Assembly: GCA_002408085.1 (NCBI GenBank)
Contig: DHQL01000010.1
Span: 71,632-135,631 of the forward strand
Direction: 5' to 3'
DNA from: Spirochaeta sp. UBA5339
Lineage (GTDB): Bacteria; Spirochaetota; Spirochaetia; DSM-2461
Length of the DNA stretch: 64,000 bases
Below, in pieces: positions 1 through 8,263 of the stretch; positions within the stretch are counted from its first letter, which is position 1, and each line of letters starts with the position of its first letter. The notes below the pieces were generated by a model. The model ran no database searches and had not been told where the DNA came from. It saw nothing but the letters and a program-made list of their open reading frames with translations. Both the position numbers and the translations under genes were made by a program.

Positions 1-2
1 TA

Positions 3-392
3 GTAAGACCCGCAAGAAATAGAGTTGTAAATCCCTGGAAGGAAATGGACAGAATGATGAGTGAGTTTAACAGAGGCTATGAGTCTGGTCCCCGCAAACC
101 CGCCGTAAAGATAGAAAACGAAGAAACCCGTGTTGTACTGAAGGCGGAACTCCCCGGCTTCGGCGCCGAAGATCTGGATATTCAGGTTAAGGAAAACCTT
201 CTGACCATTCAGGCCCTGGAAAGAGGCAAAAAGAAGAAGGAAGAGGACAAGGTTGTCTTTGAAAGAAGCTTCGTACTTCCCGAAGATCTGGACAGCAGCA
301 GATTCGAGGCAGAGATGAAAAACGGCCTTCTGACTCTTGAGCTTCCCCGCAAGGAGAAACCCGCTCCCATCAGCATTAAGATAAAGGGATAA
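3..392 (+). CDS. Small heat-shock protein, Hsp20/alpha-crystallin family (5' end outside window)
   Basis: ATP-independent holdase chaperone of the cytoplasm. The frame is open to the first base of the window, so the gene is cut at its 5' end. The methionine codon at 45 lies inside a continuing sequence (VRPARNRVVNPWKEMDRMM) typical of an Hsp20 N-terminal arm, so it is not the likely start. About 129 residues are visible: a short arm and then an alpha-crystallin domain from about residue 35, with the characteristic ELPGF and NGLLTLELPRKE segments, and a short tail ending in an I-x-I-type motif (PISIKI). Family usual length is 140-150 residues, so about 10-20 are missing. A strong terminator follows, so it is last in its transcript. 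Confidence in the family is high; the upstream context is unknown. Confidence 0.93.
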   Translation, partial: VRPARNRVVNPWKEMDRMMSEFNRGYESGPRKPAVKIENEETRVVLKAELPGFGAEDLDIQVKENLLTIQALERGKKKKEEDKVVFERSFVLPEDLDSSRFEAEMKNGLLTLELPRKEKPAPISIKIKG

Positions 393-409
393 GCGGTTTA
401 AATAATAAC

Positions 410-440
410 TCCCGGCCTCAGCATTCAGCTGCCGCCGGGA
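410..440 (+). terminator. Stem-loop downstream of the Hsp20 gene
   Basis: TCCCGGC pairs with GCCGGGA, with an inner CAGC/GCTG pairing in the loop. No good T-run follows. It lies just before a stronger terminator at 470-503 and probably acts with it. Confidence 0.4.
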
Positions 441-469
441 AGATTTCAGATTGTTTTGAAACGGTTATC

Positions 470-503
470 AGAGGCTGTCTCATATGAGGCGGCCTCTTTT
501 TTT
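470..503 (+). terminator. Rho-independent terminator of the Hsp20 transcript
   Basis: AGAGGC pairs with GCCTCT around a TCATATGA core and is followed directly by a run of seven or more T. The T-run is on the plus-strand side only, so it serves the Hsp20 gene and not the convergent isomerase gene. Confidence 0.75.
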
Positions 504-551
504 GTACTGCCACTACCCGGATTCCCCGGCGCGGCAGTATACAGGACTGTA

Positions 552-1967
552 TTACAAAGCCTTGAACTCCCATCCAAGGTAGCGGACCAGAGCATCTTCC
601 ACAATGGCTCCCACATTTCCGCGGACCATGGCCACATGGTGCTCATAGCCGTTCCGGCAGATATGCTCCATCACACCGTTAAGGTTGGGTACCTTACATA
701 CGGCAATACCGCCGTCCATTCCGTACTCTTCCTTCATAAACTCACCCTCGCCGGAGTAGGCCTTCAAGGTGCCCTTTGCGTCATCAGAAGAGACTCTCAG
801 GTAGGTCATCTCACCGGGAGCGACCATCCCCTTGATGGCGCCGAAACACTTCTCCTGTCCCAGGGTTCCGCCCAGGATATCGAGCTGTCCGATCTCAAGG
901 GGTCCTCCCATAAAGCTGGCAGGATAGTTGCTGCAGTGTGTACAGACACAGATGTCACGGTTGTAGTCGAAGTTGTTGTTCCAGTCCAGGAAGCCTGAAG
1001 CATCCTCCGCTGCCAGACGGAGAATGTACATGGACAGGGCACCGGCCACATCCATCTCACAGGCGGAAGGGACTCCGATCTCCCCCATCATACTCATAGA
1101 GAGACAGGTGGCACAGCCGTAGTTGTTCTGAACGCTGTCCCAGCACTGCACGGCGGTGGCATCCAGTTTGTTTTCGGCTACAAAGCGATCAATCACGACG
1201 GAGAGCCTGGCCTGTTTGAGGACTTCCTCGTTCTTGATATGATCCTGAACCTTTCCGTATCCGTGGATTTTCTCAATCTTTGCCTTAACATCGGCATCGT
1301 CATCGGTCAGGGCCTCTGCGGCATAGAGAATCTCAGAGAGATCCACGGGAACAACAGTCACACCGGACTTCTGCATCAGCTTTTCGCTGAACCGTACGGT
1401 CTGGAAGGCGGCGGGACGGGCTCCGATGGCTCCGATTCTGGCACCCTTGACTCCTCTTACAACACGGCAGACACCGGCAAAGCGGTCCAGGTCGGCACTG
1501 AACTCATCGGACTTGATGTCGCAGGTGTGTGAGGTTGTATTGGTAAAGGGGATTCCGTACTGATAGAGGTTGTTGCAGACGGAGATCTTTCCGCAGAAGG
1601 CGTCCCGGCGGTGGAGAACATCAACCTTGTCGTTCTGGTCGTTGGAAGCCTGAACCAGAACGGGTACTCCCAGATCGGCCATATTGATGGAGTTGATGAT
1701 TCCGATCTCATCGCCGAAGTTGGGAAGGATCACAACGATACCGTCGATGATCTCTCGGTTGGCCTTGAAGAGGGCGGCGCACTTTTCGCCATCCTCAAAG
1801 CCCTCGATAACACCGGTGGGAGTTTCGGAGCTGTCCAGAATGACCGCATCGATCCCCTTTTTTTCCAGTACTTCCAGTATCTCAACTCTGCCGGCTGCGG
1901 CAAGCTCGGGATTGAAAAATCCTCTTGTTCCGACGATTACGCCGAAGGTCATTTTACGTTTATTCAT
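552..1967 (-). CDS. L-fucose/L-arabinose isomerase-family sugar isomerase, probable D-apiose isomerase
   Basis: A 471-residue cytoplasmic aldose-ketose isomerase of the FucI/AraA fold. The N-terminal part (MTFGVIVGTRGFFN) and the C-terminal part match this superfamily in length and texture. It starts with ATG at 1967 after AGGAAG and its first codon overlaps the stop of the permease gene, so it is the last gene of the ABC transporter operon. The substrate is inferred from context. The neighbouring two-subunit transketolase, glycerol-kinase-like FGGY kinase and ribose-type transporter match the described non-oxidative apiose route (apiose to apulose, apulose 4-phosphate, then transketolase). 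Rhamnose, fucose or arabinose isomerase activity is the main alternative, but no matching aldolase or epimerase is nearby. Confidence 0.8.
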   Translation of the reverse strand: MNKRKMTFGVIVGTRGFFNPELAAAGRVEILEVLEKKGIDAVILDSSETPTGVIEGFEDGEKCAALFKANREIIDGIVVILPNFGDEIGIINSINMADLGVPVLVQASNDQNDKVDVLHRRDAFCGKISVCNNLYQYGIPFTNTTSHTCDIKSDEFSADLDRFAGVCRVVRGVKGARIGAIGARPAAFQTVRFSEKLMQKSGVTVVPVDLSEILYAAEALTDDDADVKAKIEKIHGYGKVQDHIKNEEVLKQARLSVVIDRFVAENKLDATAVQCWDSVQNNYGCATCLSMSMMGEIGVPSACEMDVAGALSMYILRLAAEDASGFLDWNNNFDYNRDICVCTHCSNYPASFMGGPLEIGQLDILGGTLGQEKCFGAIKGMVAPGEMTYLRVSSDDAKGTLKAYSGEGEFMKEEYGMDGGIAVCKVPNLNGVMEHICRNGYEHHVAMVRGNVGAIVEDALVRYLGWEFKAL

Positions 1968-3040
1968 GCTACATCTTCCTTTCTTGATTTTTTATCTTTT
2001 ACTTCAGTGGATCTTGCATTCATCTTCTGCTGCATCTGGTCAAAGACGACAGCGGCGATAATTACAAATCCCTTAATTACATTCTGCCAGAACTGGGATA
2101 CCCCCAGCATAACAAGTCCATCACTCAAAACACCGATTACAAAGGCACCCACAATGGTTCCCCCTACGGTTCCGATTCCACCGGAAAGAGATGTGCCACC
2201 CAGCACGGCGGCGGCGATGGCATTCATTTCATAACTCTCTCCCGTAGCCGGATGGGCAGCCACAAGCTGACTTGCAATTATAAGCCCGACAATGGCGGAG
2301 CAGAAGCCGGAAAACATATAAACCAGGGTTGTGGTCCGTCCTACCTGCACCCCCGACAGTTCCGCTGCTCTTCTGTTGCCTCCGATTGCATAGATATGAC
2401 GTCCCAGGGGAGTCTTCTTTGATACATAGAGAGTGATGCCCAGAAGGACGATCATGATCCAGATGGAAAGGGGCAGCCCCAGTATCCTTCCTGCACCGAG
2501 AATAGGAAAACCGGTATTTCCCAGCTCGGCCTTTCCCTGAAGGTTGGGGAATGTAGCTCCACCTGAGCGGATATTGGCAAAACCCCGGGCAATATACATG
2601 ATTCCAAGGGTACCGATAAAGGGGGCCACATTGAGCTTTGTAATCAGAAGACCGTTAACCGTTCCCAGGAGGGTTCCCAGAATCAGACAGATCAGCATGA
2701 TAACCAGAACATGAAAGTAAATTGTGATTCCGAAAACATTGAGCACCAGGCCTTCATGAATCAGACCTCCGGCAATCATACCGGTCAGACCGACAATGGA
2801 CCCGACAGAGAGATCGATTCCCCCTGTGATAATAACAAAGGTCATTCCTATGGCCAGAATACCCGTAATAGCCACGTGCTTTGCAATGGTGATCAGGTTC
2901 AGGGGATGGAGAAAGTTGATTCCCCTTCCTGTCTGCAGGAGGATCGTGAAGATCACCGTCAGAAAGACCAGTGCGATGACGGTTCTCAGCTTAAGCAGAA
3001 CCATTCCGATTGAAATATCACTTCTTTTTAATGTATTCAT
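1964..3040 (-). CDS. Ribose/apiose-type ABC transporter permease (RbsC family)
   Basis: A 358-residue inner-membrane permease of the CUT2 (ribose/xylose/galactose) class. It has about ten hydrophobic segments. The signature region GMTFVIITGGIDLSVGSIVGLTG is shared by RbsC, XylH and AraH, and a GGTSLSGGIGTVGGT loop follows near the C-terminus. It overlaps the ATPase gene upstream and the isomerase gene downstream by 4 bases each, so it is translationally coupled. It works with the ATPase and binding protein of the same operon. The ligand is inferred as D-apiose from the co-located catabolic genes. Confidence 0.92.
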   Translation of the reverse strand: MNTLKRSDISIGMVLLKLRTVIALVFLTVIFTILLQTGRGINFLHPLNLITIAKHVAITGILAIGMTFVIITGGIDLSVGSIVGLTGMIAGGLIHEGLVLNVFGITIYFHVLVIMLICLILGTLLGTVNGLLITKLNVAPFIGTLGIMYIARGFANIRSGGATFPNLQGKAELGNTGFPILGAGRILGLPLSIWIMIVLLGITLYVSKKTPLGRHIYAIGGNRRAAELSGVQVGRTTTLVYMFSGFCSAIVGLIIASQLVAAHPATGESYEMNAIAAAVLGGTSLSGGIGTVGGTIVGAFVIGVLSDGLVMLGVSQFWQNVIKGFVIIAAVVFDQMQQKMNARSTEVKDKKSRKEDVA

Positions 3041-4602
3041 ACCTGTTCCCTTACTGTTCTTTGAGATGTGGTCATATGGCCGATAGCAGAAGCATTAACA
3101 AGAGCGTCTTCATCAATTTCAGACTTTGAAAACTCTCCGGTAACCTTCCCCTTTGACAGAACAATAACCCTGTCGCATATGGCCATAATCTCCTTCAATT
3201 CCGAGGTTACCAGGATGATTCCCAGCCCCTTCTCGGCAAGATCATTCATGATGTTGAAGATCTCTCCCTTGGCGCCCACATCGATTCCTCTGGTGGGCTC
3301 ATCCAGAAGGAGAACTTTGGGATTGGTCAGAAGACTCTTCCCAAAGACAACCTTCTGCTGATTCCCGCCGCTCAGGGAGGTAATCAGAACCTCCGGTCCC
3401 GCCGCCTTGATAGACATTCCCTGAAACATGGAGTTCACATTCTCCGACTCCTTTCTGCTGCCGATATGGAATTTGCTCTGCACTATCCGCCACAGCCCTG
3501 CCAGAGTCATGTTATGGGAAACGCTCATGGTCTGAACCAGTCCCTCACGCTGCCTGTCCTCGGGAACAAGGGCAATTCCCTTCTTGATCCGGTCCTTGAT
3601 ATCCGGTTCACCCAGTTCTTCATCATCAAGAAAGATACGGCCTCCGGCGTTCTCATGGATTCCCATTACAGACTCCAGAAGCTCCGATCGCCCGGCGCCG
3701 AGGAGTCCGTAGATACCGAGGACCTCTCCCCTGTTCAACTCCAGTGAAACCCCGTCAAGAAGGGGTTCTTCGGCGCTGCCCTGAAGAAAGAGATCCTCAA
3801 CCTTCAATACGGCCTCGCCGATGCTCCGCTGACCGGAGTGGAAGATTTTGCTGCTGTCGCCACCCACCATGGAACTGACAATCCACTGGAGATTAACCTC
3901 TTCCATGGGCTTCTCAGTGATCAGGGCACCGTCACGGAGTACGGTGATAAAGTCACCGATCTGAATCAGCTCTTCCAGCCTGTGGGAGATATAGATAATG
4001 GAAACGCCATTGCTTTTAAGCTCATCGATAATCTGAAAGAGAACATCAACCTCTGTCTTTGACAGGGCCGAAGTGGGTTCATCCATAATAAGTATGGAGA
4101 CATCTTCTGACAGGGCCTTGGCAATCTCAACAATCTGCTGCTGTCCAACCTTCAGACTCTGTACCAGAACCTTGGGATCGATATCCTGCTCAAGCTTCAT
4201 CAGGAGTTCCCGCGCCTTATCCTCCTGCTGCTTGTGGTCGATCCAGCCGGGTTTTGATTCTATCTCCTTGCCAAGAAAGATATTCTCCGCCACATTCATA
4301 TTGGGAAAGAGGTTCAGCTCCTGATAGATTATCCCTATCCCCTGCTCTGTTGCTGTTTTGGGGGTAAAATGGGTGAATTCCTGGCCGCCAAGGATGATTT
4401 TTCCACTGGTGGGTGTTTCCACCCCCGAGAGGATCTTCATAAGAGTGGACTTGCCTGCTCCATTCTCTCCAACCAGCACATTGACCTTTCCCTTGTATAC
4501 GTTAAAATCCACACCCTTAAGGGCGGTTGTACCGGGATAGACCTTTCTTATATTTTCTGCTCTGAGAAGGACCTCCTTCTCAGCTTCTTTTTTCTCTTCC
4601 AT
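3037..4602 (-). CDS. Sugar ABC transporter ATP-binding protein with two ATPase domains (RbsA family)
   Basis: A 521-residue tandem ATPase that powers the CUT2 permease. The first domain has an intact Walker A (GENGAGKST, about residues 45-53) and Walker B (ILIMDEPTSAL). The second domain has the usual degenerate Walker A of this class (YGLLGAGRSELLES), a complete signature (LSGGNQQK) and LLLDEPTRGID. Length is standard for RbsA, XylG and AraG. ATG start at 4602. It follows the DUF2291 gene by one base and overlaps the permease gene by 4 bases. Confidence 0.95.
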   Translation of the reverse strand: MEEKKEAEKEVLLRAENIRKVYPGTTALKGVDFNVYKGKVNVLVGENGAGKSTLMKILSGVETPTSGKIILGGQEFTHFTPKTATEQGIGIIYQELNLFPNMNVAENIFLGKEIESKPGWIDHKQQEDKARELLMKLEQDIDPKVLVQSLKVGQQQIVEIAKALSEDVSILIMDEPTSALSKTEVDVLFQIIDELKSNGVSIIYISHRLEELIQIGDFITVLRDGALITEKPMEEVNLQWIVSSMVGGDSSKIFHSGQRSIGEAVLKVEDLFLQGSAEEPLLDGVSLELNRGEVLGIYGLLGAGRSELLESVMGIHENAGGRIFLDDEELGEPDIKDRIKKGIALVPEDRQREGLVQTMSVSHNMTLAGLWRIVQSKFHIGSRKESENVNSMFQGMSIKAAGPEVLITSLSGGNQQKVVFGKSLLTNPKVLLLDEPTRGIDVGAKGEIFNIMNDLAEKGLGIILVTSELKEIMAICDRVIVLSKGKVTGEFSKSEIDEDALVNASAIGHMTTSQRTVREQV

Positions 4603-4603
4603 T

Positions 4604-5266
4604 TCAGTCTCCCGCTTCTATTTCCAGAATGACAGGAGTAACAACCACCTTTCCGTCCTTATCCATGCTGAAGGCTCCATAGAAGGAGACAGTGCTCTCT
4701 TCGGGAACAGATTCTCCGACAACGGTGGCTATGTTGTCTCTTACATAAAAATTGATTTCCCTGGAAACATTTGCGAATTCGATCTGATTAACAAAATCAC
4801 CGAAGTTGATAAAGGACAGTGAGTCGCGGATGGTGCTCAGCTTGAAAACGGGTCCCACCTGAAGGACGCAGCTTCCTCCGCCCAGATCATCCAGATCCAT
4901 ATAGAGGAGGCCAACGGCTGAACTACGATTGAGTTCTTTTACCGGATACTTACCCTTTACAATAAAACTGTAAGGAGAAGTGACTTCCTTCTTGATACCA
5001 TACTCAGAGACCGCAGCCTCTTCATTGCTTCTGATCATATCCAGCAGTTCATCCAGAGGAACCGCCTTCTCTTTTATCTCGGGAACAATCCGGCTGTCCC
5101 AGTTCTCCTCTACAAACTTGACGGCATCAAAGTCGGCACTGTCAAAGTAGAAGGTAACCTTTTCACTGTTCTTGTTTTTTGATTCATCATGATGAACGAT
5201 CGTACAGGATGCGGCCAAAGCCAGCAGAAACAGATAGACGGGAACTCTGAACATTTTTTTTAACAT
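4604..5266 (-). CDS. DUF2291-family lipoprotein of a ribose-type ABC operon
   Basis: A predicted lipoprotein of about 220 residues. I place the start at 5266 (MLKKMF) because AGGAG lies 5 bases upstream; a longer TTG-initiated form from 5281 has no site of its own. The signal peptide ends in a lipobox, LAASC. The rest resembles the DUF2291 family, which commonly sits between the binding protein and the ATPase of ribose-type ABC operons, exactly its place here. Its role is unknown; an accessory or regulatory envelope function for the transporter is a guess from synteny. No enzyme motif was seen. Confidence 0.75.
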   Translation of the reverse strand: MLKKMFRVPVYLFLLALAASCTIVHHDESKNKNSEKVTFYFDSADFDAVKFVEENWDSRIVPEIKEKAVPLDELLDMIRSNEEAAVSEYGIKKEVTSPYSFIVKGKYPVKELNRSSAVGLLYMDLDDLGGGSCVLQVGPVFKLSTIRDSLSFINFGDFVNQIEFANVSREINFYVRDNIATVVGESVPEESTVSFYGAFSMDKDGKVVVTPVILEIEAGD

Positions 5267-5283
5267 AAACACTCCTGGCAAAA

Positions 5284-5313
5284 CTGCCTCTCCCTGATTA
5301 TAAGGAGAGGCAG
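5284..5313 (-). terminator. Intercistronic stem-loop after the binding-protein gene
   Basis: CTGCCTCTCC and GGAGAGGCAG form a perfect 10-bp stem with a 10-base loop. On the minus strand TTTTG follows, then the DUF2291 ribosome site. It probably acts as a partial terminator or 3' stabiliser, giving more binding protein than membrane components. Confidence 0.65.
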
Positions 5314-5330
5314 AATGTCATTAGAAAAAA

Positions 5331-6284
5331 TCAGTCAGCTAAAGCGAAGTCATCCAGTTTGGATGCGTTGGAACTATCAATAAGAATACAGTCGGTAAGC
5401 TGTTTCTCGGGAAGACCGGTGCTTCCGTTCTTGATATAGTCATCAGCCTGCTGTACAGCCATTATGGCATTGGTGGCAGCTGTCTGAAGAACAGTAGCCT
5501 TGATGTCGCCGTTGAGGATGGAATCCCGCACGTCGTTGCTTCCGTCAAAACCGACAACAATAACATGTCCCATGCCGGCTGCTTTCAGAGCCGCCATAGC
5601 ACCCATGGCCATAGTGTCATTTCCGCTGATTACACCCTTGATGTCGGGATTGGCCTGGAGGATGGATTCCATCTTTTCAAAGGCCTCTGTCTGGCTCCAG
5701 TTGGCGCTCTGTCTGGCAACCATCTCCATTCCGGGATACTGATCGATTACTTCATGATATCCCTTGGAGCGGATACCTGCATTGGTATCGGACTCTTTAC
5801 CCACAAGCTCTACGAACTTTCCCGATTCACCCATCAGTTCGACAAACTTTTCTCCACCCAGCAGGGCTCCCTGATAGTTATTGGAAACAATCTGACTTAC
5901 AGCGAGGCCGTTTTCATTGATTTCACGGTCGATAAGGAATGTGGGGATTCCGGCTTCCTTGGCCTTTCTTACGGCTCCCACAGTTGCATCGGCACCTGCA
6001 TTGTCACAGATAATCGCTACGGCGTTACTGGCGATGGCTGTATCGAAGTGCTGATCCTGTTTGTTGGCATCGTCATCATGAGAGAGGACCAGGGTTGTAT
6101 AACCCAGTTTTTTTGCCTCTGCATCGGCTGTTACCGCCTCTGTCTTAAAGAAAGGGTTGTCGTGGGAAGGAGTAATAATAACAATAAGATTACTGCTGCT
6201 TTTCCCGCTTTCCTGCTGTCCTCCGGCAAACAGGCTCATCGATACAAAAAGAACCATCAACAAAACGAAAAGTTTTTTGACCAT
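5331..6284 (-). CDS. Periplasmic sugar-binding protein, ribose-binding family, probable D-apiose binder
   Basis: A 317-residue type-I periplasmic binding protein, first gene of the transporter operon. A hydrophobic signal peptide ends at SLFA and the mature part starts with GGQQES. Both lobes of the fold are present. Ligand-contact regions of the ribose-binding class are recognisable: SHDNPFF near the mature N-terminus, FLIDREIN, and GNDTMAMGA and VVGFDGS in the C-terminal lobe. The texture (SHDDDANKQDQ, NAGADATVGAVRKAKEAGIP) resembles binding proteins found to bind apiose, to my recollection. The ligand call rests on this and on the catabolic neighbours. ATG start at 6284 with a GGAGG-like site just upstream. 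Confidence 0.85.
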   Translation of the reverse strand: MVKKLFVLLMVLFVSMSLFAGGQQESGKSSSNLIVIITPSHDNPFFKTEAVTADAEAKKLGYTTLVLSHDDDANKQDQHFDTAIASNAVAIICDNAGADATVGAVRKAKEAGIPTFLIDREINENGLAVSQIVSNNYQGALLGGEKFVELMGESGKFVELVGKESDTNAGIRSKGYHEVIDQYPGMEMVARQSANWSQTEAFEKMESILQANPDIKGVISGNDTMAMGAMAALKAAGMGHVIVVGFDGSNDVRDSILNGDIKATVLQTAATNAIMAVQQADDYIKNGSTGLPEKQLTDCILIDSSNASKLDDFALAD

Positions 6285-6300
6285 TACGGCCTCCTTTTAT

Positions 6301-6325
6301 TTCTTTTAACTACGGTTTAACATGG
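6301..6325. promoter_or_regulatory. Conserved promoter motif containing TACGGTTTA (copy A)
   Basis: A 25-base segment matching the segment at 17073-17097 at 20 of 25 positions; the shared core is TACGGTTTA. It lies 17-41 bases upstream of the binding-protein start. On the minus strand a TTGACA (complement of 6337-6342) sits 17 bases from TAAACC inside the motif, so it probably overlaps the -10 region of that operon. A regulator site is inferred. Confidence 0.5.
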
Positions 6326-6402
6326 CATATTACATCTGTCAACTTTTATTTTTCTTTTACCTTTGTATAAACCCATCAATTTGCGTATTAATTTTCTTTT
6401 AT

Positions 6403-6427
6403 TTTCGTTTTCATTTGACAAACGAAA
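6403..6427. promoter_or_regulatory. Inverted repeat operator TTTCGTTT-N9-AAACGAAA
   Basis: Perfect 8-bp arms at 6403-6410 and 6420-6427 around the plus-strand -35 box. The TTTCGTTTTCATTT texture resembles operators of DeoR-family repressors (AgaR/GlpR type). The 11-base string TTTCGTTTTCA recurs at 17135-17145. A DeoR-family gene lies at 32160. Confidence 0.55.
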
Positions 6428-6443
6428 TATTGAATGATATCTT
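6415..6443 (+). promoter_or_regulatory. Sigma-70-type promoter of the transketolase-kinase operon
   Basis: TTGACA at 6415-6420, a 17-bp spacer, then TATCTT at 6438-6443, about 40 bases before the first start codon. The -35 box lies inside the inverted repeat at 6403-6427. Confidence 0.6.
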
Positions 6444-6482
6444 GGAATCACCAATAAAATAAAAAAGAAGGATCAAATTAAG

Positions 6483-7310
6483 ATGAAAAATCCATTTTGC
6501 TTAAAACCATTGGATATTTCGGAAAAATCCAAAAGCATAAGGCAAAGCATCATACATATGAACTCCTTTGCCGGTGCCGGACATACAGGAGCGGACCTGT
6601 CTGAGACTGATATCCTGGCATCCCTCTACTTCAATTTCCTGAGATACGACCTGAATGACCTGAAAAATCCCGAAAGAGACAGATTTATCCTGAGCAAGGG
6701 ACACGGGGCAGGAGGATACTACTGCGCCCTGGCCGAGGCGGGTATCATTGACAAGTCACTTCTTGAAACCTATCTGCAGAAAGACTCCACTCTTCCCGGG
6801 CACCCTGTCAGACAGAAAACACCGGCTGTAGAGTTCAATACAGGCGCCCTGGGCCATGGACTTCCCGTATCCGCGGGACTGGCCCTGGCTGCAAAGAAGC
6901 AGAACCGGGACTACAGAACCATTGTTCTTCTGGGAGACGGCGAGCTGGAAGAGGGGTCCAACTGGGAAGCCTCCATGAGCGCGGCCCACTTCAAACTGGA
7001 CAACCTGATAGTGATTGTCGACAGAAACGGACTGCAGCTGGCAGACCGGACCGAGAAGATCATGGCCCTGGAACCCCTGGACAAAAAATTTGAGGCCTTC
7101 GGATACAGTGTCAGGAAAGTTGACGGCAACGATCCTCAGCAGATTATCGACTGCCTGGAAAGCTGTACTGCGAGTGAGGGAAAACCCCACCTTATTCTTG
7201 CGGAGACCACTAAGGGAAAGGGTGTATCCTTTATCGAAGACCAGCCCTCATGGCATCACAGGATTCCTGTGGGTGACGAAATTCAAAAAGCAATAGAGGA
7301 GCTGGAATAG
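6483..7310 (+). CDS. aptA: Transketolase N-terminal subunit, probable apulose-4-phosphate transketolase subunit A
   Basis: A 275-residue thiamine-diphosphate-binding half of a two-subunit transketolase. The ThDP/metal motif is GDGELEEGSNWEA starting near residue 151, followed by IVDRNGLQL. FILSKGHGAGGYY and LPGHP are typical of the N-terminal half. It pairs with the next gene, 2 bases downstream, which holds the C-terminal half. Together they would transfer a two-carbon unit. In the apiose pathway apulose 4-phosphate plus glyceraldehyde 3-phosphate give dihydroxyacetone phosphate and xylulose 5-phosphate. The fold is certain; substrate and symbol are inferred from the transporter, isomerase and kinase alongside. 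Confidence 0.85.
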   Translation: MKNPFCLKPLDISEKSKSIRQSIIHMNSFAGAGHTGADLSETDILASLYFNFLRYDLNDLKNPERDRFILSKGHGAGGYYCALAEAGIIDKSLLETYLQKDSTLPGHPVRQKTPAVEFNTGALGHGLPVSAGLALAAKKQNRDYRTIVLLGDGELEEGSNWEASMSAAHFKLDNLIVIVDRNGLQLADRTEKIMALEPLDKKFEAFGYSVRKVDGNDPQQIIDCLESCTASEGKPHLILAETTKGKGVSFIEDQPSWHHRIPVGDEIQKAIEELE

Positions 7311-7312
7311 TT

Positions 7313-8242
7313 ATGACCGAGATTAGAGACAGCTTTGTAGAGACCATTATAGAACTGAGAAAAACTGATGATAAACTGGTTGTCCTTGTCAGCGACTCAA
7401 GCTCGACCTGCCGGATCAAGCCCTTTATGGAAGCCTACCCGGAATCGGTTGTCAACGTGGGAATTGCCGAACAGAATCTTGTGGGCATGGCCGCGGGAAT
7501 GTCACTGGGTGGAATGATCCCCTTTACAGCCAACGCAGCCCCCTTTCTTATGGGGCGGTCCAACGAGCAGGTAAAAACCGATATCTGCTACTCCAATACA
7601 AATGTAAAACTCGTGGGACTGAACCCCGGCTTCGCTTACGGATCTCTGGGCCCAACCCACCACTGCCTGGACGACCTGTCCACAGCTTTGAGCTTCGGAA
7701 ACATTGAGGTTTATGCCCCCTGCGACCCAGAAGAGGTGGCACAGGTAACATCCTATGCCTATAAAAAAGAAGGCCCCGTCTATATCAGACTGGACAGCTT
7801 CAAGGCGGATAACATTCATCCTTCTGACTATAAATTCACCCCCGGTGAGCCGGTAGTACTTTCGGAAGGAAAGGATATTGCCATTGTCAGCACCGGTACA
7901 ATTGTCCACGAGACAATCAAGGCCGCAGAGAATCTGGAGGCCAAGGGTGTTTCGGTCAAACTGATCAACCTTCCCTCCCTGCGTCCCCTGAACAGAGATG
8001 CTCTGGCCTCTGCGTTGAGCGGTGTATCAGCGGCAGTCAGTGCCGAGGAACACACCCTCTACGGTGGTCTGGGAAGCATCCTTTCCGATCTTATTGTGGA
8101 GAAAGGCCTGGGACTGAAACTTAAGAAACTGGGAGTTCCCGAAGGGGAGTTTGCTCCGGCCTCTCCCAGAGGGGATATCAGAAAGGGCTATAATCTTGAT
8201 TCTGAAGGTATAATGGATACATGTCTCAAGATGCTTAAGTAA
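7313..8242 (+). CDS. aptB: Transketolase C-terminal subunit, probable apulose-4-phosphate transketolase subunit B
   Basis: A 309-residue subunit carrying the pyrimidine-binding and C-terminal transketolase domains. The catalytic glutamate is in NVGIAEQ (about residue 53), which activates the thiamine cofactor held by the partner subunit. It begins with ATG 2 bases after the preceding stop, so the two subunits are co-translated. Architecture and length match two-subunit transketolases such as AptAB and the split enzymes of sulfoglycolysis. The apiose assignment depends on the neighbours. Confidence 0.85.
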   Translation: MTEIRDSFVETIIELRKTDDKLVVLVSDSSSTCRIKPFMEAYPESVVNVGIAEQNLVGMAAGMSLGGMIPFTANAAPFLMGRSNEQVKTDICYSNTNVKLVGLNPGFAYGSLGPTHHCLDDLSTALSFGNIEVYAPCDPEEVAQVTSYAYKKEGPVYIRLDSFKADNIHPSDYKFTPGEPVVLSEGKDIAIVSTGTIVHETIKAAENLEAKGVSVKLINLPSLRPLNRDALASALSGVSAAVSAEEHTLYGGLGSILSDLIVEKGLGLKLKKLGVPEGEFAPASPRGDIRKGYNLDSEGIMDTCLKMLK

Positions 8243-8263
8243 ATAACTTCAAGGATAGACAAA